DNA of 64,000 bases from JAWVFM01 sp963823245 (GCA_963823245.1 CAWGKQ010000008.1:186001-250000), one strand, 5' to 3'; positions 1-9,440 are shown, numbered from the stretch's first letter. Program-made: numbers and translations. The notes: generated from the sequence alone by a model not told the origin.

Positions 1-761
1 TCGAGAGCTCCCGCGGAATCCCGAACCGTGAGGCCGCGGAGGTCCTCGCGCGACGGCAGCCCGACGCCGCCCGCGATCCCGGCGGAGGTGGAGTCGCAGG
101 CGTCGCGGCCCTCCATCGCGCGCAGCAGCAGGGCCGCGTCGGTGACGTCGCGGGTCAGCGGGCCGCACTGGTCGAGCGAGGAGGCGAAGGCGATCATCCC
201 GTAGCGCGAGATCGCGCCGTAGGTCGGCTTCAACCCCACGATCCCGCAGAGCGACGCGGGCTGGCGGATCGACCCGCCGGTGTCGGTCCCGATCGCCCAC
301 GGGGCGATGCCGCCGGCGACCGCGGCGGCGGAGCCGCCTGACGAGCCGCCCGGGACCCGGGCGCGGTCCCACGGGTTGAGCGCTGGCCCGAACGCGGAGT
401 TCTCGTTCGAGGACCCCATGGCGAACTCGTCCATGTTGGTCTTGCCGAGCAGGGGCCCCCCGGCCTCGGCGAGCCGTTCCACGGCCGTCGCGGTGTAGGT
501 GGGCACGAAGCCCTCGAGGATGCGGGAGCCCGCGGTCGTCGGGATCCCCTCCGTGCAGAAGATGTCCTTGACCGCGACCGGCACGCCGCGCAGCGGACCG
601 CTGGTGTCGGCCTTCCGCTCCTCGCCGTCGCGCCACAGGTACGCGTTGAGCTCGTCCTCGGCGGCCAGGCTGATCCAGCCGTCAAGGCATTCCGCGGCCG
701 ACAGCTCGCCCGCCTCGATGCGGCGAATCTGCTCCGCCGCGGTCAGATCGCGAAGCTCGCG
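1..761 (-). CDS. gatA: Glu-tRNA(Gln)/Asp-tRNA(Asn) amidotransferase subunit A, partial (3' end beyond window)
   Basis: Amidase subunit of GatCAB, which amidates Glu-tRNA(Gln) and/or Asp-tRNA(Asn) in the cytoplasm. The minus-strand translation shows the amidase-signature triad: Lys in VKDIF, the GGSSGGS loop with the cis-Ser, and the nucleophile Ser in TDTGGSIRQPA, followed by GLKPTYG. The C-terminal part lies left of base 1. The start is unclear. The conserved N-terminus (LTAAEQIRRIEAGELSA) follows an in-frame TGA at 762-764 with no ATG, GTG or TTG between. A TTG at 763-765 would fit if one base were missing. An ATG overlapping the gatC stop (818-820) is in another frame and lies inside a repeat element. 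It follows gatC, as usual. Confidence 0.9.
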
Positions 762-769
762 TCAACTAC

Positions 770-820
770 TGCGGCGGCTGCGCCGCCTGACACGCTCGTT
801 TCGGTGCTAAAGCACCTCAT
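770..820 (-). repeat. Two-hairpin dispersed repeat, copy C (gatC/gatA junction)
   Basis: About 51 bp. Read on the minus strand it is hairpin 1 (GGTGC, loop TTTA, GCACC), a GAAA-containing linker with AGCGTGTCAGG, then hairpin 2 (GGCGGC, loop GCA, GCCGCC) and CGCA. It aligns over its length with copies at 17293-17345 and 21452-21502. Stem bases differ between copies but pairing is kept. This copy overlaps the gatC stop and separates gatC from the readable gatA frame. Confidence 0.7.
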
Positions 821-1107
821 CTCATGCCTGCGGGGACGGGACGCGGAATGCCGCCGTCGTCGGCGTCCGGGGCGAGCTCGAGCACGCGGTCGCGGTCGGT
901 CGAGGGGCGCGGCTCGTCGGCTCGGAGCACGTTCTCGAGCGCCACCACGTGCGAGGTCGGCTCGGTGCCGGCGAGGTCGAGCTCGGAGATGCGCTCGATC
1001 GCCTCGAGGATCGAGCCGAGCTCCGATTCCATGCGGTCGAGCTCCTCGCCGCTCAGCTCGAGCCGCGCGAGGCGGGCGACGTGGAGGACCTGCTCGCGGT
1101 CGATCAC
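817..1107 (-). CDS. gatC: Glu-tRNA(Gln)/Asp-tRNA(Asn) amidotransferase subunit C
   Basis: A 96-residue GatC, the small belt subunit that holds GatA and GatB together. The sequence VLHVARLARLELSGEEL near the N-terminus and the Glu-rich helix that follows match the family; length is typical. I chose the GTG at 1105-1107 over longer upstream starts because conservation begins there and a TAGTAT -10 box (1115-1120) lies 7 bases upstream, which suggests a leaderless mRNA. The stop at 817-819 overlaps a possible ATG, the normal coupling arrangement to gatA, but here that ATG opens a short dead frame. Confidence 0.92.
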   Translation of the reverse strand: MIDREQVLHVARLARLELSGEELDRMESELGSILEAIERISELDLAGTEPTSHVVALENVLRADEPRPSTDRDRVLELAPDADDGGIPRPVPAGMR

Positions 1108-1192
1108 GCCGCGGATACTAGGATCCTGCCGGTGAGCGCGCGGCACGAGCAAGGAGCCGAGATTCTCGGCCGCGCGCGAACATCCTGTTGAC

Positions 1193-1636
1193 GTGACGGG
1201 GGCTGCCGCCGAGAGACTCGCCGTCGCCAGCCTGCGGTTGCTGGCCGCCTCGTTCGCGGTCGTCGGCATCCTCTTCATCGCCGCGCCGAACGGCGTTCTC
1301 AACACCCTCGCCGATCTCGGCGACGAGATCGGCAGCTTCGCCACGCCGCCACCGTCGGACGAGAAGCTGTGGCTCGCGCTCGCGTTCGCGTACATGGTCG
1401 TGATCACGGGGATCTGCATCGTCGCCTCCCTCGACGTCGTCCGCTACCGGCCGCTGATCCTCGTGCTCGCGGCCGGAAAGGCGGCTTCGTCGCTGTCGGC
1501 GCTCGGGTTCTACGTCTTCGACCAGGACGTCTTCGCCTACCTCCTCAACTTCCTCGTCGACGGCTTCCTCGTCGGCGCCGCGCTCTTCATCTGGTGGCTG
1601 GCCGGCCGGGTCGGCGAGCCCGCGGCGCCCTCCTGA
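1193..1636 (+). CDS. Small four-helix membrane protein, unknown function
   Basis: A 147-residue protein with four predicted hydrophobic segments (about residues 14-32, 58-80, 86-108 and 112-136) and short polar loops. I do not recognise a family. It starts with GTG and is divergent from gatC, with an 85-base gap. A CATCCT hexamer 6 bases before the GTG could be a leaderless promoter. The next gene on the same strand, a broken GMC oxidoreductase, begins at its stop codon. Coding is supported by codon use and by the clean run of membrane segments. Confidence 0.7.
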   Translation: MTGAAAERLAVASLRLLAASFAVVGILFIAAPNGVLNTLADLGDEIGSFATPPPSDEKLWLALAFAYMVVITGICIVASLDVVRYRPLILVLAAGKAASSLSALGFYVFDQDVFAYLLNFLVDGFLVGAALFIWWLAGRVGEPAAPS

Positions 1637-3591
1637 AGGCGCGCGCCGGGGCTTCGCGCCGCTGAGCTTCGGACCCTGCGCGCGTTCGCGGAGGCGATGG
1701 CGCCCGGGCGTCGACGGGCTGCCCGGGGCCCTCGGGCCGGATCGCGCCCGAGCCCGATGCGGAGCGGGTCGACGTCGGGGCCGCCATCGCCGAGTACCTG
1801 CACGGCGCCCCGAACCGCACGGTGCGGCGGATCGGCCTCGCGCTGACGGCGCTCGAGTGGCTTCCATTCCCGTGGCGCTTCTCGCGCTCGAGCCTCGCCG
1901 CACGCCAGGACCTGCTCGCGAAGCTCGACGAGTCCGGCTCCGCGCTCGTCCGCGACCTCCTCCTGTTCATGAAGGTCCTGACCGGCCTCGGGCTCGCGAA
2001 CGACCCACGCGTGCAGGCGGCCGTGGGGTGGAAGGCCGAGTGCGGCCTCGCGGAGGGCGATCGGCTCCCGTCTCGCGACGGCGCCGACCCCCTCGGCGAC
2101 CTGACACCCCCTCACGACTCCGAGGAATGCGACGTCGCGATCGTGGGATCGGGCGCCGGCGGGGCCGTCGCGGCGACAGTCCTCGCGGAGGCGGGGCTCG
2201 ACGTCGTCGTCCTCGAGGCCGGGCCCTACCTCGACGCATCGAGCTACCCGCGAGGAGCCGATCGCCGCGCTGCGCGCCCTCTACCGAGACGGCGGACTGA
2301 CCGTATGCGAGGGCCGGCCCGCGATCCCGACGCCCGTCGGCCGCGCGGTCGGCGGGACGACGGTGATCAACTCCGGGACGTGCTTCCGCGCGCCCGACCC
2401 GGTTCTCGGGCGCTGGGCCGCGGACCACGGGATCGCCTGGGCGGCCGAGCTCGACGCCGACTACGCCGAGGCCGAGGAGATGCTCGCCGTCACCCCCGTG
2501 GACCCGGAGCGGATGGGGCGAAACGGCCAGCTCCTGCGCGAGGCGGCGGAGGCGATGGGCGTCGCCCACGAGCCCCTGCGACGGAATGCGGGCAGCTGCG
2601 CGCAATGCAGCTCCTGCCCGCAGGGCTGCCGGCTCGACGCCAAGCGCGCGATGCACGTGTCGTACCTGCCGCGCGCCGTGGCGGCCGGCGCTCGAGTGCG
2701 GGCCGGCGTCGACGTCCGGCGCATCGCCTTCGCCCGGACGGGCGCGCCGTCCCTGGAATGCGCCGTCTGGCCGCAGGCGGGAGCCCGCGCGTCCGCCTCG
2801 CATGCTCAACGGTCCGCCCGCGCCGCGCCGTCGTTCTTGCCGGTGGGGCATTCGGCACGCCCGAGCTCCTGTTCCGATCCGGGTTCCGGTCCCCGGGCGG
2901 GCACCTCGGCCGGCACCTCAGGATCCATCCTGCCTGCTGGGTGGGCGCGCGGTTCGACGAGGAGGTCCGCGGCTGGGAGGGCGTGATGCAGAGCTACGGC
3001 GTCACCGAATGGGAGGAGCGCGGGCTCCTGCTCGAGGCGACGTTCACGCCCCTCGCCTTCGGCGCCCAATGGCTGCCGGGCACCGGCGCTGAGCACCAGC
3101 GCCGCGTGCTCGGCTACGACCGGATCGCGTCCACGGGCGTGCACCTCTCCGACCGCTCATCCGGACGGGTGCGCCTGGCGGGCGACGGATCGCTGCGCGT
3201 CACCTACCGCCTCCGGCGCGACGACGCGGAGACGCTCTGCTTCGGAATCGCCAGGGCAGCCGAGCTCTTCTATGCCGCGGGCGCGCGAGAGGTCTATCCC
3301 CAGATCTCCGGGCTGCCGACCGTCGAGCGCGGCGACATCGGGCGGCTCGAGGACTCTCCCCCGCCGTCCTCCCGGCTGCGGCTCGAGGCGTTCCACCCGA
3401 TGGGAACGGCGCGGATGGACGCCGACCCGAAGCGCGGAGTCGTCGCCACGGACGGGGCGCTTCACGGAGCCGACGGCGTCTACGTCGCCGACGGCAGCCT
3501 GCTGCCGAGCTCGATCGGCGTCAACCCGATGATGACCATCATCGCGATGGCCTCGCGGGTCGCCCGGCAGCTGGCGGAGCGACTGGCGTAG
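1637..3591 (+). pseudogene. GMC-family FAD oxidoreductase, with at least three frameshifts
   Basis: Glucose-methanol-choline superfamily. The N-terminal part (AAELRTLRAFAEAMAP, from about 1658) is in one frame. A second frame runs from about 1740 with the FAD-binding VAIVGSGAGGAVAA. A third frame from about 2250 to 2780 carries GGTTVINSGTCFR and a Cys cluster (SCAQCSSCPQGC) like that of long-chain alcohol oxidases. The second frame then resumes with VVLAGGAFGTPELL and the C-terminal HPMGTARM and GVNPMMTIIAMA motifs. Every frame is colinear with the family, so this was one protein of about 640 residues. Shifts lie near 1700-1740, 2246-2252 and 2770-2800. It is either decaying or hit by assembly indels. 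No good start codon is visible. Confidence 0.8.
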
Positions 3592-3604
3592 CAATGCTTC
3601 TTGA

Positions 3605-3671
3605 TCAGCGAAGGGGGCGCGGCGTCGGCGGAGATGGCGAGGAAAGCCTCGGCTCGCCTCCCCTTCGCTGA
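3605..3671. repeat. Long inverted repeat (12-bp arms)
   Basis: Arms TCAGCGAAGGGG (3605-3616) and CCCCTTCGCTGA (3660-3671) are perfect complements, with an inner GGCGAG/CTCGCC pair in the 43-base loop. It lies just after the GMC gene and before a terminator. It could be an RNA fold at the 3' end of either convergent transcript or a cruciform. Confidence 0.55.
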
Positions 3672-3690
3672 CTCGTCCCTCCCCATCGCG

Positions 3691-3716
3691 AAACGGCCGC
3701 CCGAGGGCGGCCGTTT
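3691..3716. terminator. Bidirectional intrinsic terminator
   Basis: An 11-bp perfect stem, AAACGGCCGCC and GGCGGCCGTTT, with loop CGAG and T-rich flanks on both strands. It sits between the convergent GMC gene and the minus-strand membrane protein. Confidence 0.85.
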
Positions 3717-3758
3717 CGTTGCAACCTCTCCTCCCGAGCTCGCGGCCCGGGATGCGGT

Positions 3759-4271
3759 CTACGCCGAGGGCGGCGCGGACGAGGGTGGCGGTGGGGGCGG
3801 AGGCGGGGGACGGCGGGTTCCACCGCCGCCGCCGGCGCTGAGGCTCGCGCCCTCCTCCTGCATCGTCGCGTAGGCGCCGTAGGTCATCGCGGCCATGAGG
3901 ATGAGGCCGAGGAAGACCCCGTAGCTGCGGTCGAGGCTGTACGGCGGGTCGATGATCCGGTAGAGAATCAGCAGCGTCGACAGGCCGCCGAGTCCGGTCG
4001 CGACCGCGCTCATCGCCACCGGCATGTTGAGGGCTACGTTGTTCGCGGCCATCAGGAACACCGCGAGCCCGCTGAGAGCGCTGATGAACCAGATGATGTC
4101 CATGAAGTCAGATGGCTGCCAGGCGTTGAAGTCGGCGGAGATCGCGACCGTCTGGCCGAAGACGACGCCCCCGCCACTCGCGCTCCACCAGGTCAAGAAC
4201 ATGTCGATGATGAAGAGGATCGCTGCGATCCCGGCGATCCTCTCCCCTTGCTTGACTCGCGTCAGGTCCAT
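3759..4271 (-). CDS. Four-TM membrane protein with proline-rich tail
   Basis: 170 residues. Four hydrophobic segments span about residues 12-28, 55-75, 82-103 and 118-138; a Gly/Pro-rich cytoplasmic or exposed tail follows (a run of nine prolines near the C-terminus). No catalytic motif is visible and the function is unknown. The ATG has a good Shine-Dalgarno (GGGGGAGG) 4 bases upstream. It lies downstream of folD on the same strand with a 100-base gap and ends at a strong bidirectional terminator, so it may be the last gene of the pcrA-folD unit or have its own promoter. Confidence 0.75.
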   Translation of the reverse strand: MDLTRVKQGERIAGIAAILFIIDMFLTWWSASGGGVVFGQTVAISADFNAWQPSDFMDIIWFISALSGLAVFLMAANNVALNMPVAMSAVATGLGGLSTLLILYRIIDPPYSLDRSYGVFLGLILMAAMTYGAYATMQEEGASLSAGGGGGTRRPPPPPPPPPSSAPPSA

Positions 4272-4371
4272 TGGCCTCCCCCGCGTCGGGATTCGCTGTC
4301 GATTGTCGAGCGCCGTCGGCGCAGGCGCAGCCTATACCCGGATTCGGTCAGATGTGAATCGGCTGTGGCGC

Positions 4372-5226
4372 CTAGGCCCAGCGCGCGCGGGCGGCCTCGA
4401 GCGTGTTGTCGAGGAGCATCGCGATCGTCATCGGGCCGACGCCGCCGGGCACGGGGGTTATCGCTCCCGCGACCTGGCTGACGGCCTCGAAATCGACGTC
4501 CCCCACAAGCCCGTCGTCGGTTCGATTGGTGCCGACGTCGATCACCGCCGCCCCCGGCTTCACCATCTCCGCGCCAACGAGAAGCGGCGAGCCGACGGCG
4601 GCCACGAGGACGTCAGCCCGCCGGCAGACGGCCGGGAGGTCCGCCGTGCGGGAGTGGCAGACGGTGACTGTGGCGTTCTCCCCGAGGAGCAGTGACGCGA
4701 GCGGCCGGCCCACGAGGATCGAGCGCCCCACGATCACCGCCTCCGCGCCGGCCAGCTCGACGGCGGCATCGCGAAGGAGCTCGACGACACCGCGCGGCGT
4801 GCAGGGGACGAGCCCCGGGCGGCCCTGGGCGAGGAGACCGGCGCTCGTCGCCGTCAGACCATCCACGTCCTTCGCCGGGTCGATGCGAGCGATCACCTCG
4901 TCCTGGTCGTGCTGGCCGGGCAGCGGCAGCTGGACGAGGATGCCGTCGACGTCGTCGTTGACACCGAGGCCGTCGACCAGCTCGAGCAGCTCGGCCGGCG
5001 AGGCGTCGACGGCCAGCCCATGGTGGATCGACCTCATCCCCACCTCCTCGGTGAGGCGGCGCTTGCTCGAAACGTAGACCTCGGAGGCCGGGTCGTCGCC
5101 GGCGAGGACGGTGGCGAGCCCGGGCACGCGGCCTCCGCGTGCCGCGGCCAGCTCGCGGACGCCCGCGCCGACGCGCCCCCGCACACGGGCGGCGACGGCC
5201 TTGCCATCGATGACCGTGGCCGGCAC
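4372..5226 (-). CDS. folD: Bifunctional methylenetetrahydrofolate dehydrogenase/cyclohydrolase
   Basis: 284 residues, normal for FolD. It interconverts 5,10-methylene-THF, methenyl-THF and 10-formyl-THF with NADP. Visible signatures: YVSSK with the catalytic Lys (about residue 54), GILVQLPLPGQ, DVDGLTATS, PCTPRG, the Rossmann GRSILVGRP and the C-terminal TPVPGGVGPMT. It starts 3 bases after the pcrA stop, so the two are probably co-transcribed. Start ATG followed by PATVIDGKAVAA fits the family. Confidence 0.96.
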   Translation of the reverse strand: MPATVIDGKAVAARVRGRVGAGVRELAAARGGRVPGLATVLAGDDPASEVYVSSKRRLTEEVGMRSIHHGLAVDASPAELLELVDGLGVNDDVDGILVQLPLPGQHDQDEVIARIDPAKDVDGLTATSAGLLAQGRPGLVPCTPRGVVELLRDAAVELAGAEAVIVGRSILVGRPLASLLLGENATVTVCHSRTADLPAVCRRADVLVAAVGSPLLVGAEMVKPGAAVIDVGTNRTDDGLVGDVDFEAVSQVAGAITPVPGGVGPMTIAMLLDNTLEAARARWA

Positions 5227-5229
5227 AGC

Positions 5230-7461
5230 TCAGCCCACCTTGCGAAGCGGGGCGTAATCGGCCATCAGCTTCCGCTCCGCCCCCTCGCCCGCGAATCGCA
5301 CCACGACCACGGAGCCGGGCTCGACGGCCGTCACGACACCCTCGCCGAAGCTCGCATGGACGACGTCGTCGCCCACGCCGAGCTCGGCTACCGGCGCGCG
5401 GGGCTCCTTTCGCGGCGGCGCCTCAGGGCCGCTGCCGGCGCCGATGGAGGCGCCCATCCATCCGGTCTTCGGCGCCGTCGCATAGCGCTCCACCAGCTCC
5501 TCGGGAAGCTCCGAGAGGAAGCGGGACGGCAGCGCGTAGCCCTGCCCGCCGAAGATCCGCCGCTGGCGCGCGCACGTGAGATAGAGGCGCTCGCGGGCGC
5601 GAGTGAGGCCGACGTAGCAGAGGCGGCGCTCCTCCTCGAGGTTCCCCTCCTCCATCGAGCGCGAGTGTGGGAAGAGCCCCTCCTCGCACCCGATGAGGAA
5701 CACGGCGTCGAACTCCAGGCCCTTCGCGTTGTGCAGCGTCATCAGGGTCACAAGGCGCTCGGCCTCGCGCATGGAGTCCTGGTCGGAGAGCAGCGATATC
5801 TGGGCCAGGAACTCCTCGAGGGGACGCTGCTCGGAGGCCCCCTCCACCTCGCGGTTCGCATCGAACTCGCGCGCGACCCCAACCAGTTCCTCGAGGTTCT
5901 CGACGCGGCCCTCGGCCTCGATCGTCCTCTCGGCCTCGAGCGCCTCGAGATATCCGCTCTCGGTGAGAACGGCCTCGAGGAGTCCGGCGATGCCACGGTC
6001 GGCGTCCGCGCGCTCGCGCAGCCCCGCCATCACGGCGGCGAAGCGCCGCAGCGACTTCACCGCCGCCACCCCGAGCCCCGGAACCCGCTCCGGCTCGCTG
6101 AACGCGTCCCAGACGTCGGCCCCGACGGTGTTCGCGTGCGAGAGCACACGGCCCCTGGTCCGGTCGCCGATCCCGCGCCGCGGCGAGTTGACGACGCGGG
6201 CGAAGGCGACCGAGTCGGACGGGTTCGCGATCAGGCTCAGGTACGCCATCGCGTCCTTGATCTCGGCCCGGTCATAGAACTTCGTCCCGCCGATCACCTG
6301 GTAGGGAACCTCGAACCGCACCAGGGTGTCCTCGAGGACGCGGCTCTGCGCGTTGACGCGGTAGAGCACGCCGATGCGGTCGCGCGGCACACCCTCGTCG
6401 GCGGCGAGGCGCTCGACCTCGGAGGCGACGTAGCGAGCCTCCTCGTGCTCATCGGCGAGCTCGGCGACGCGCACCGGCTCGCCGCGGCCGGCCCCGGTCC
6501 AGAGGCGTTTGCCGAGCCGCTCGCGGTTCTTCGAGGCGATCGCGTTGGCGGCGTCGAGGATCGTGCCCGTCGAGCGGTAGTTCTCCTCGAGGCGAATGAC
6601 GGTCGCATCCGAGAAGTCGCGCTCGAACTCGAGGAGGTTCCGGATGTCGGCGCTTCGGAACGAGTAGATCGCCTGGTCGTCGTCGCCGACAACGGTGAGG
6701 TTGCGGTGGTCTTCGCACAGGAGCTGGAGCAGCCGGTACTGGACGCGATTTGTGTCCTGGTACTCGTCGACGAGGACCCAGCGAAATGCTCGGCGGTACC
6801 GGTCACGCACGTCGTCGAAGAGCTCGAAGAGGTCGACGGTGCGGGCGAGCAGGTCGTCGAAGTCCATCGCGCTCGCCTCGCGCATTCGCCGCTCGTAGAT
6901 CTGGAAGACGTCGGCAACCGTCCGCTCGAAGAACCCGCCCTGCGCCTCGCGGTACGCCTCGACGTCGGTGAGCGTGTTCTTGGCCTGCGAGATCTGCGAC
7001 TTCACCGCGCGGGGCGGAAACCGCTTTGGGTCGAGCTCGAGCTCCTCCAGGCAGCGCTTGATCATCCGGATCGAGTCGGCCTCGTCGTAGATCGTGAAGG
7101 CGCGCTTGTAACCCAGACGCTCGGCCTCCGCGCGCAGGATCCGCGCGCAGGCCGAGTGGAACGTCATCACCCACATCACGCGCGAGACACCGCCGACGAG
7201 TTGCGCGACGCGCTCCTTCATCTCGCCCGCCGCCTTGTTCGTGAACGTGATCGCCAGGATCTCGCTCGGGCGGGCCTGCCCGCTCGCGAGCAGGTATGCG
7301 ATGCGGTGTGTGAGCACGCGGGTCTTCCCCGAGCCCGCGCCCGCCAGGACCAACAGCGGGCCCTCGCCGTATTCGACGGCCTCGCGCTGCGGCGGGTTCA
7401 GGTCGGCGAGCAGCCTCTCGAGCTGCGATGCGCCAGGGGTGAGCGGATGAGCGGCTTCCAC
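5230..7461 (-). CDS. pcrA: UvrD/PcrA-type ATP-dependent DNA helicase
   Basis: 743 residues, superfamily 1A 3'-5' helicase for repair and replication-fork clearance. The Q-motif is NPPQREAV, Walker A is AGAGSGKT (41-48), motif II is VDEYQDTN, motif III is VVGDDDQAIYSFR, and later come ENYRST and VTLMTLHNAKGLEFD. A C-terminal Tudor-like domain (VGDDVVHASFGEGVV onward) is typical of PcrA and contacts RNA polymerase. The GTG start has TATCTT 6 bases upstream, consistent with a leaderless mRNA. folD follows 3 bases after the stop. Confidence 0.96.
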   Translation of the reverse strand: MEAAHPLTPGASQLERLLADLNPPQREAVEYGEGPLLVLAGAGSGKTRVLTHRIAYLLASGQARPSEILAITFTNKAAGEMKERVAQLVGGVSRVMWVMTFHSACARILRAEAERLGYKRAFTIYDEADSIRMIKRCLEELELDPKRFPPRAVKSQISQAKNTLTDVEAYREAQGGFFERTVADVFQIYERRMREASAMDFDDLLARTVDLFELFDDVRDRYRRAFRWVLVDEYQDTNRVQYRLLQLLCEDHRNLTVVGDDDQAIYSFRSADIRNLLEFERDFSDATVIRLEENYRSTGTILDAANAIASKNRERLGKRLWTGAGRGEPVRVAELADEHEEARYVASEVERLAADEGVPRDRIGVLYRVNAQSRVLEDTLVRFEVPYQVIGGTKFYDRAEIKDAMAYLSLIANPSDSVAFARVVNSPRRGIGDRTRGRVLSHANTVGADVWDAFSEPERVPGLGVAAVKSLRRFAAVMAGLRERADADRGIAGLLEAVLTESGYLEALEAERTIEAEGRVENLEELVGVAREFDANREVEGASEQRPLEEFLAQISLLSDQDSMREAERLVTLMTLHNAKGLEFDAVFLIGCEEGLFPHSRSMEEGNLEEERRLCYVGLTRARERLYLTCARQRRIFGGQGYALPSRFLSELPEELVERYATAPKTGWMGASIGAGSGPEAPPRKEPRAPVAELGVGDDVVHASFGEGVVTAVEPGSVVVVRFAGEGAERKLMADYAPLRKVG

Positions 7462-7495
7462 GGATTCAAGATAGCCGTGGCCCGTGACGGTGCCG

Positions 7496-8230
7496 CTATC
7501 CGCCGGCGGTCGAGGGCCCGCGGTCGCGGCGGAGCTCGCGGAGCCCGCCCTCCGGGGGCTTGCCGTCGAGCTCGGCGAGGCGCCTTTCGAGCGTGGCGAT
7601 GCGCTCCGAGAGCGCCTTCATCGCGTCGGCGATCGGGTCGGGCAGGTGCACCCAATCGGCGTCGGGACCCTCCGGGCGGCGGCCCTCCACCCGGACCGGA
7701 TGGCCCGGGTTCCCGACCACGGTCGACGAGGGTGGCACGTCCTCGATGACGACCGTGTTGGCACCGATCTTCGAGCCCGAGCCGACGTTGATCGGCCCGA
7801 GCAGCTTCGCGCCGGAGCCGATCGTCACGTCGTCGCCGACGGTGGGGTGTCGCTTCCCGCGCGCGAAGCCTGTTCCTCCGAGCGTCACGCCCTGATAGAT
7901 CGTCACCCTGTCGCCGACCTCGGCCGTCTCGCCGATCACGACGCCGGAGCCATGGTCGATGAACGGCTCGGCGCCGATGCGCGCGGCCGGGTGGATCTCG
8001 ACGCCGCTAACCGCCCGGGTCGCGTAGGCGAGCGCGAGCGGCACGACCGGCACACCCGCCTCGTGAAGCGCGTGGGCCGCGCGGTGGACCAGGACCGCCT
8101 GCACACCGCCCCAGCTGGTGAGGATCTCGAGCGACCCGATGCTGCGGGCGGCGGGATCGCGCTCACGCGCGGCCGCCAGGTCACGGCGGACCTCGCCGCT
8201 GACCTGCTTCAGAAGCCCGAGCCCGAGCAT
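7496..8230 (-). CDS. cysE: Serine O-acetyltransferase
   Basis: 244 residues. It acetylates L-serine with acetyl-CoA to give O-acetylserine, the substrate of CysK. The left-handed beta-helix hexapeptide repeats are clear (IHPAARIGAEPFIDHGSGVVIGE, then VTIYQGVTLGGTG), with the catalytic His in DHG. After the helix there is an extra C-terminal stretch with a short coiled coil (ALSERIATLERRLAELDG). It starts 10 bases after cysK; the TAG stop of cysK forms part of a TAGCGT hexamer 7 bases before the cysE ATG, a possible internal promoter. Confidence 0.94.
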   Translation of the reverse strand: MLGLGLLKQVSGEVRRDLAAARERDPAARSIGSLEILTSWGGVQAVLVHRAAHALHEAGVPVVPLALAYATRAVSGVEIHPAARIGAEPFIDHGSGVVIGETAEVGDRVTIYQGVTLGGTGFARGKRHPTVGDDVTIGSGAKLLGPINVGSGSKIGANTVVIEDVPPSSTVVGNPGHPVRVEGRRPEGPDADWVHLPDPIADAMKALSERIATLERRLAELDGKPPEGGLRELRRDRGPSTAGG

Positions 8231-8240
8231 CGCGGCAACG

Positions 8241-9188
8241 CTACGGCATGAACCAGGGCAGGGACATGTATCGCTCGCCGCCGTCGGCCGCCACCGTGAC
8301 GATCCGCTTGCCTTCCATCGAGGAGCGACCCGCGACCTCGAGCGCGGCGCGGATCGCGGCCCCGGAGGAGATGCCGACCAGGAGCCCGTCGCGGCGCGCG
8401 GTCTCCCTCGCGGTCTCGAGCGCGGCCTCGTCCGCCACCGGGATCACCTCGTCGATCACGTCGCGGTCGAGGATCTCGGGCACGAACCCGGGTCCGATGC
8501 CCTGGATCTTGTGCGCGCCCGCCGGACCGCCGGAAAGGACAGCCGATGTCGCGGGCTCCACCGCGACGACGTGGACGCCCGGCCGCCGCTCCTTGAGCAC
8601 CTGGCCGACTCCGGTGATCGTGCCGCCCGTGCCAACGCCGACGACGAGCGCGTCGACCTCCCCGCCGGTGTCCGCCCAGATCTCCTCGGCGGTCGTCAGC
8701 CGGTGGACCTCGGGGTTCGCGGGGTTCGAGAACTGCTGCGGCATGAACCCCTTGCGCTCCGCGGCGATGCCGCGGGCGAGCTCAACCGCCTCGCTCATGC
8801 CTCCCAGCGAGGGCGTCTCGTGGACCTCGGCGCCGTAAGCGCGCAGCAGCTTGGTTCGCTCCCGACTCATCCCCTCGGGCAGCGTCAGCACGAGCTCGTA
8901 GCCGCGCCCGGCGCATACCAGCGCGAGCGCGATGCCGGTGTTGCCGCTGGTCGGCTCGACGATAGGCGTCGAGCCCGCCTCGATCAGCCCGTCGCGCTCT
9001 GCCGCGTCGATCATCGCCACCCCGATCCGGTCCTTCACCGATCCGCCCGGGTTCATGTACTCGAGCTTCGCGAGAACCTCGCAGCCGACCGCCTCCCCCA
9101 TGCGACGGAGCGCAACCATCGGTGTCCCGCCGATGGTCGCGGACACCTCGGCCGGAAGCGCCGGCGAGCTTCGGGCCTTTTTGGCCAT
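8241..9188 (-). CDS. cysK: Cysteine synthase (O-acetylserine sulfhydrylase)
   Basis: 315 residues, PLP enzyme making cysteine from O-acetylserine and sulfide. PLP-binding Lys lies in NPGGSVKDR; substrate loop PTSGNTGIAL; phosphate-binding GVGTGGTITGVG. Its ATG overlaps the ghost of another gene's stop: the bases just upstream (TACTACATCTGATG on the minus strand) are the last codons of the Rrf2 regulator now found at 16863, which would have ended in TGATG. The operon regulator-cysK-cysE has been split by an inserted island, so cysK now needs a promoter from island DNA. Confidence 0.96.
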   Translation of the reverse strand: MAKKARSSPALPAEVSATIGGTPMVALRRMGEAVGCEVLAKLEYMNPGGSVKDRIGVAMIDAAERDGLIEAGSTPIVEPTSGNTGIALALVCAGRGYELVLTLPEGMSRERTKLLRAYGAEVHETPSLGGMSEAVELARGIAAERKGFMPQQFSNPANPEVHRLTTAEEIWADTGGEVDALVVGVGTGGTITGVGQVLKERRPGVHVVAVEPATSAVLSGGPAGAHKIQGIGPGFVPEILDRDVIDEVIPVADEAALETARETARRDGLLVGISSGAAIRAALEVAGRSSMEGKRIVTVAADGGERYMSLPWFMP

Positions 9189-9189
9189 C

Positions 9190-9200
9190 AGATGTAGTAC
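9190..9200. repeat. Direct repeat at the left island border (attL-like)
   Basis: AGATGTAGTAC on the plus strand, identical to 16865-16875. It reads TACTACATCT on the coding strand, the YYI end of the Rrf2 gene. It abuts the cysK start codon. Confidence 0.7.
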
Positions 9201-9440
9201 GTATGCGACGAGGGGGCCATGGGCCGCCTATTCAAGCGGTTCAGCCGTCGCGTTCACCACTTGTTCGCCATTTTGTTCGCCAGTTGCACCGCGAGTGTCT
9301 CAGAGCACCCGCTCGGCGTCTCCAGCAGACCCGCGATGGACGAGAAGCGGGAGCGACGATCCAAGCACCCGCTTGACCGGATCCACCTCCAACGCGAGGA
9401 ACGGGGGCGCCAGCTGGCTGAGAAGCGGGAGGGGCGGGGG

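Noticed and set aside
770..820. Hammerhead ribozyme
   Set aside because: The TGATGAG-like start, stem and CGAAAC resemble the core, but CTGATGA is not conserved among the three copies and no cleavage-site stem fits.
4909..7749. Plus-strand open frame of 946 codons opposite pcrA
   Set aside because: It mirrors the folD and pcrA genes, whose motifs are unmistakable on the minus strand; GC-rich codon use leaves the opposite frame open.
9254..9400. C-terminus of a tyrosine integrase on the minus strand
   Set aside because: The short tail with GCSETLAVQLANKMANKW is suggestive by position only; no catalytic Arg, His or Tyr box is visible upstream.
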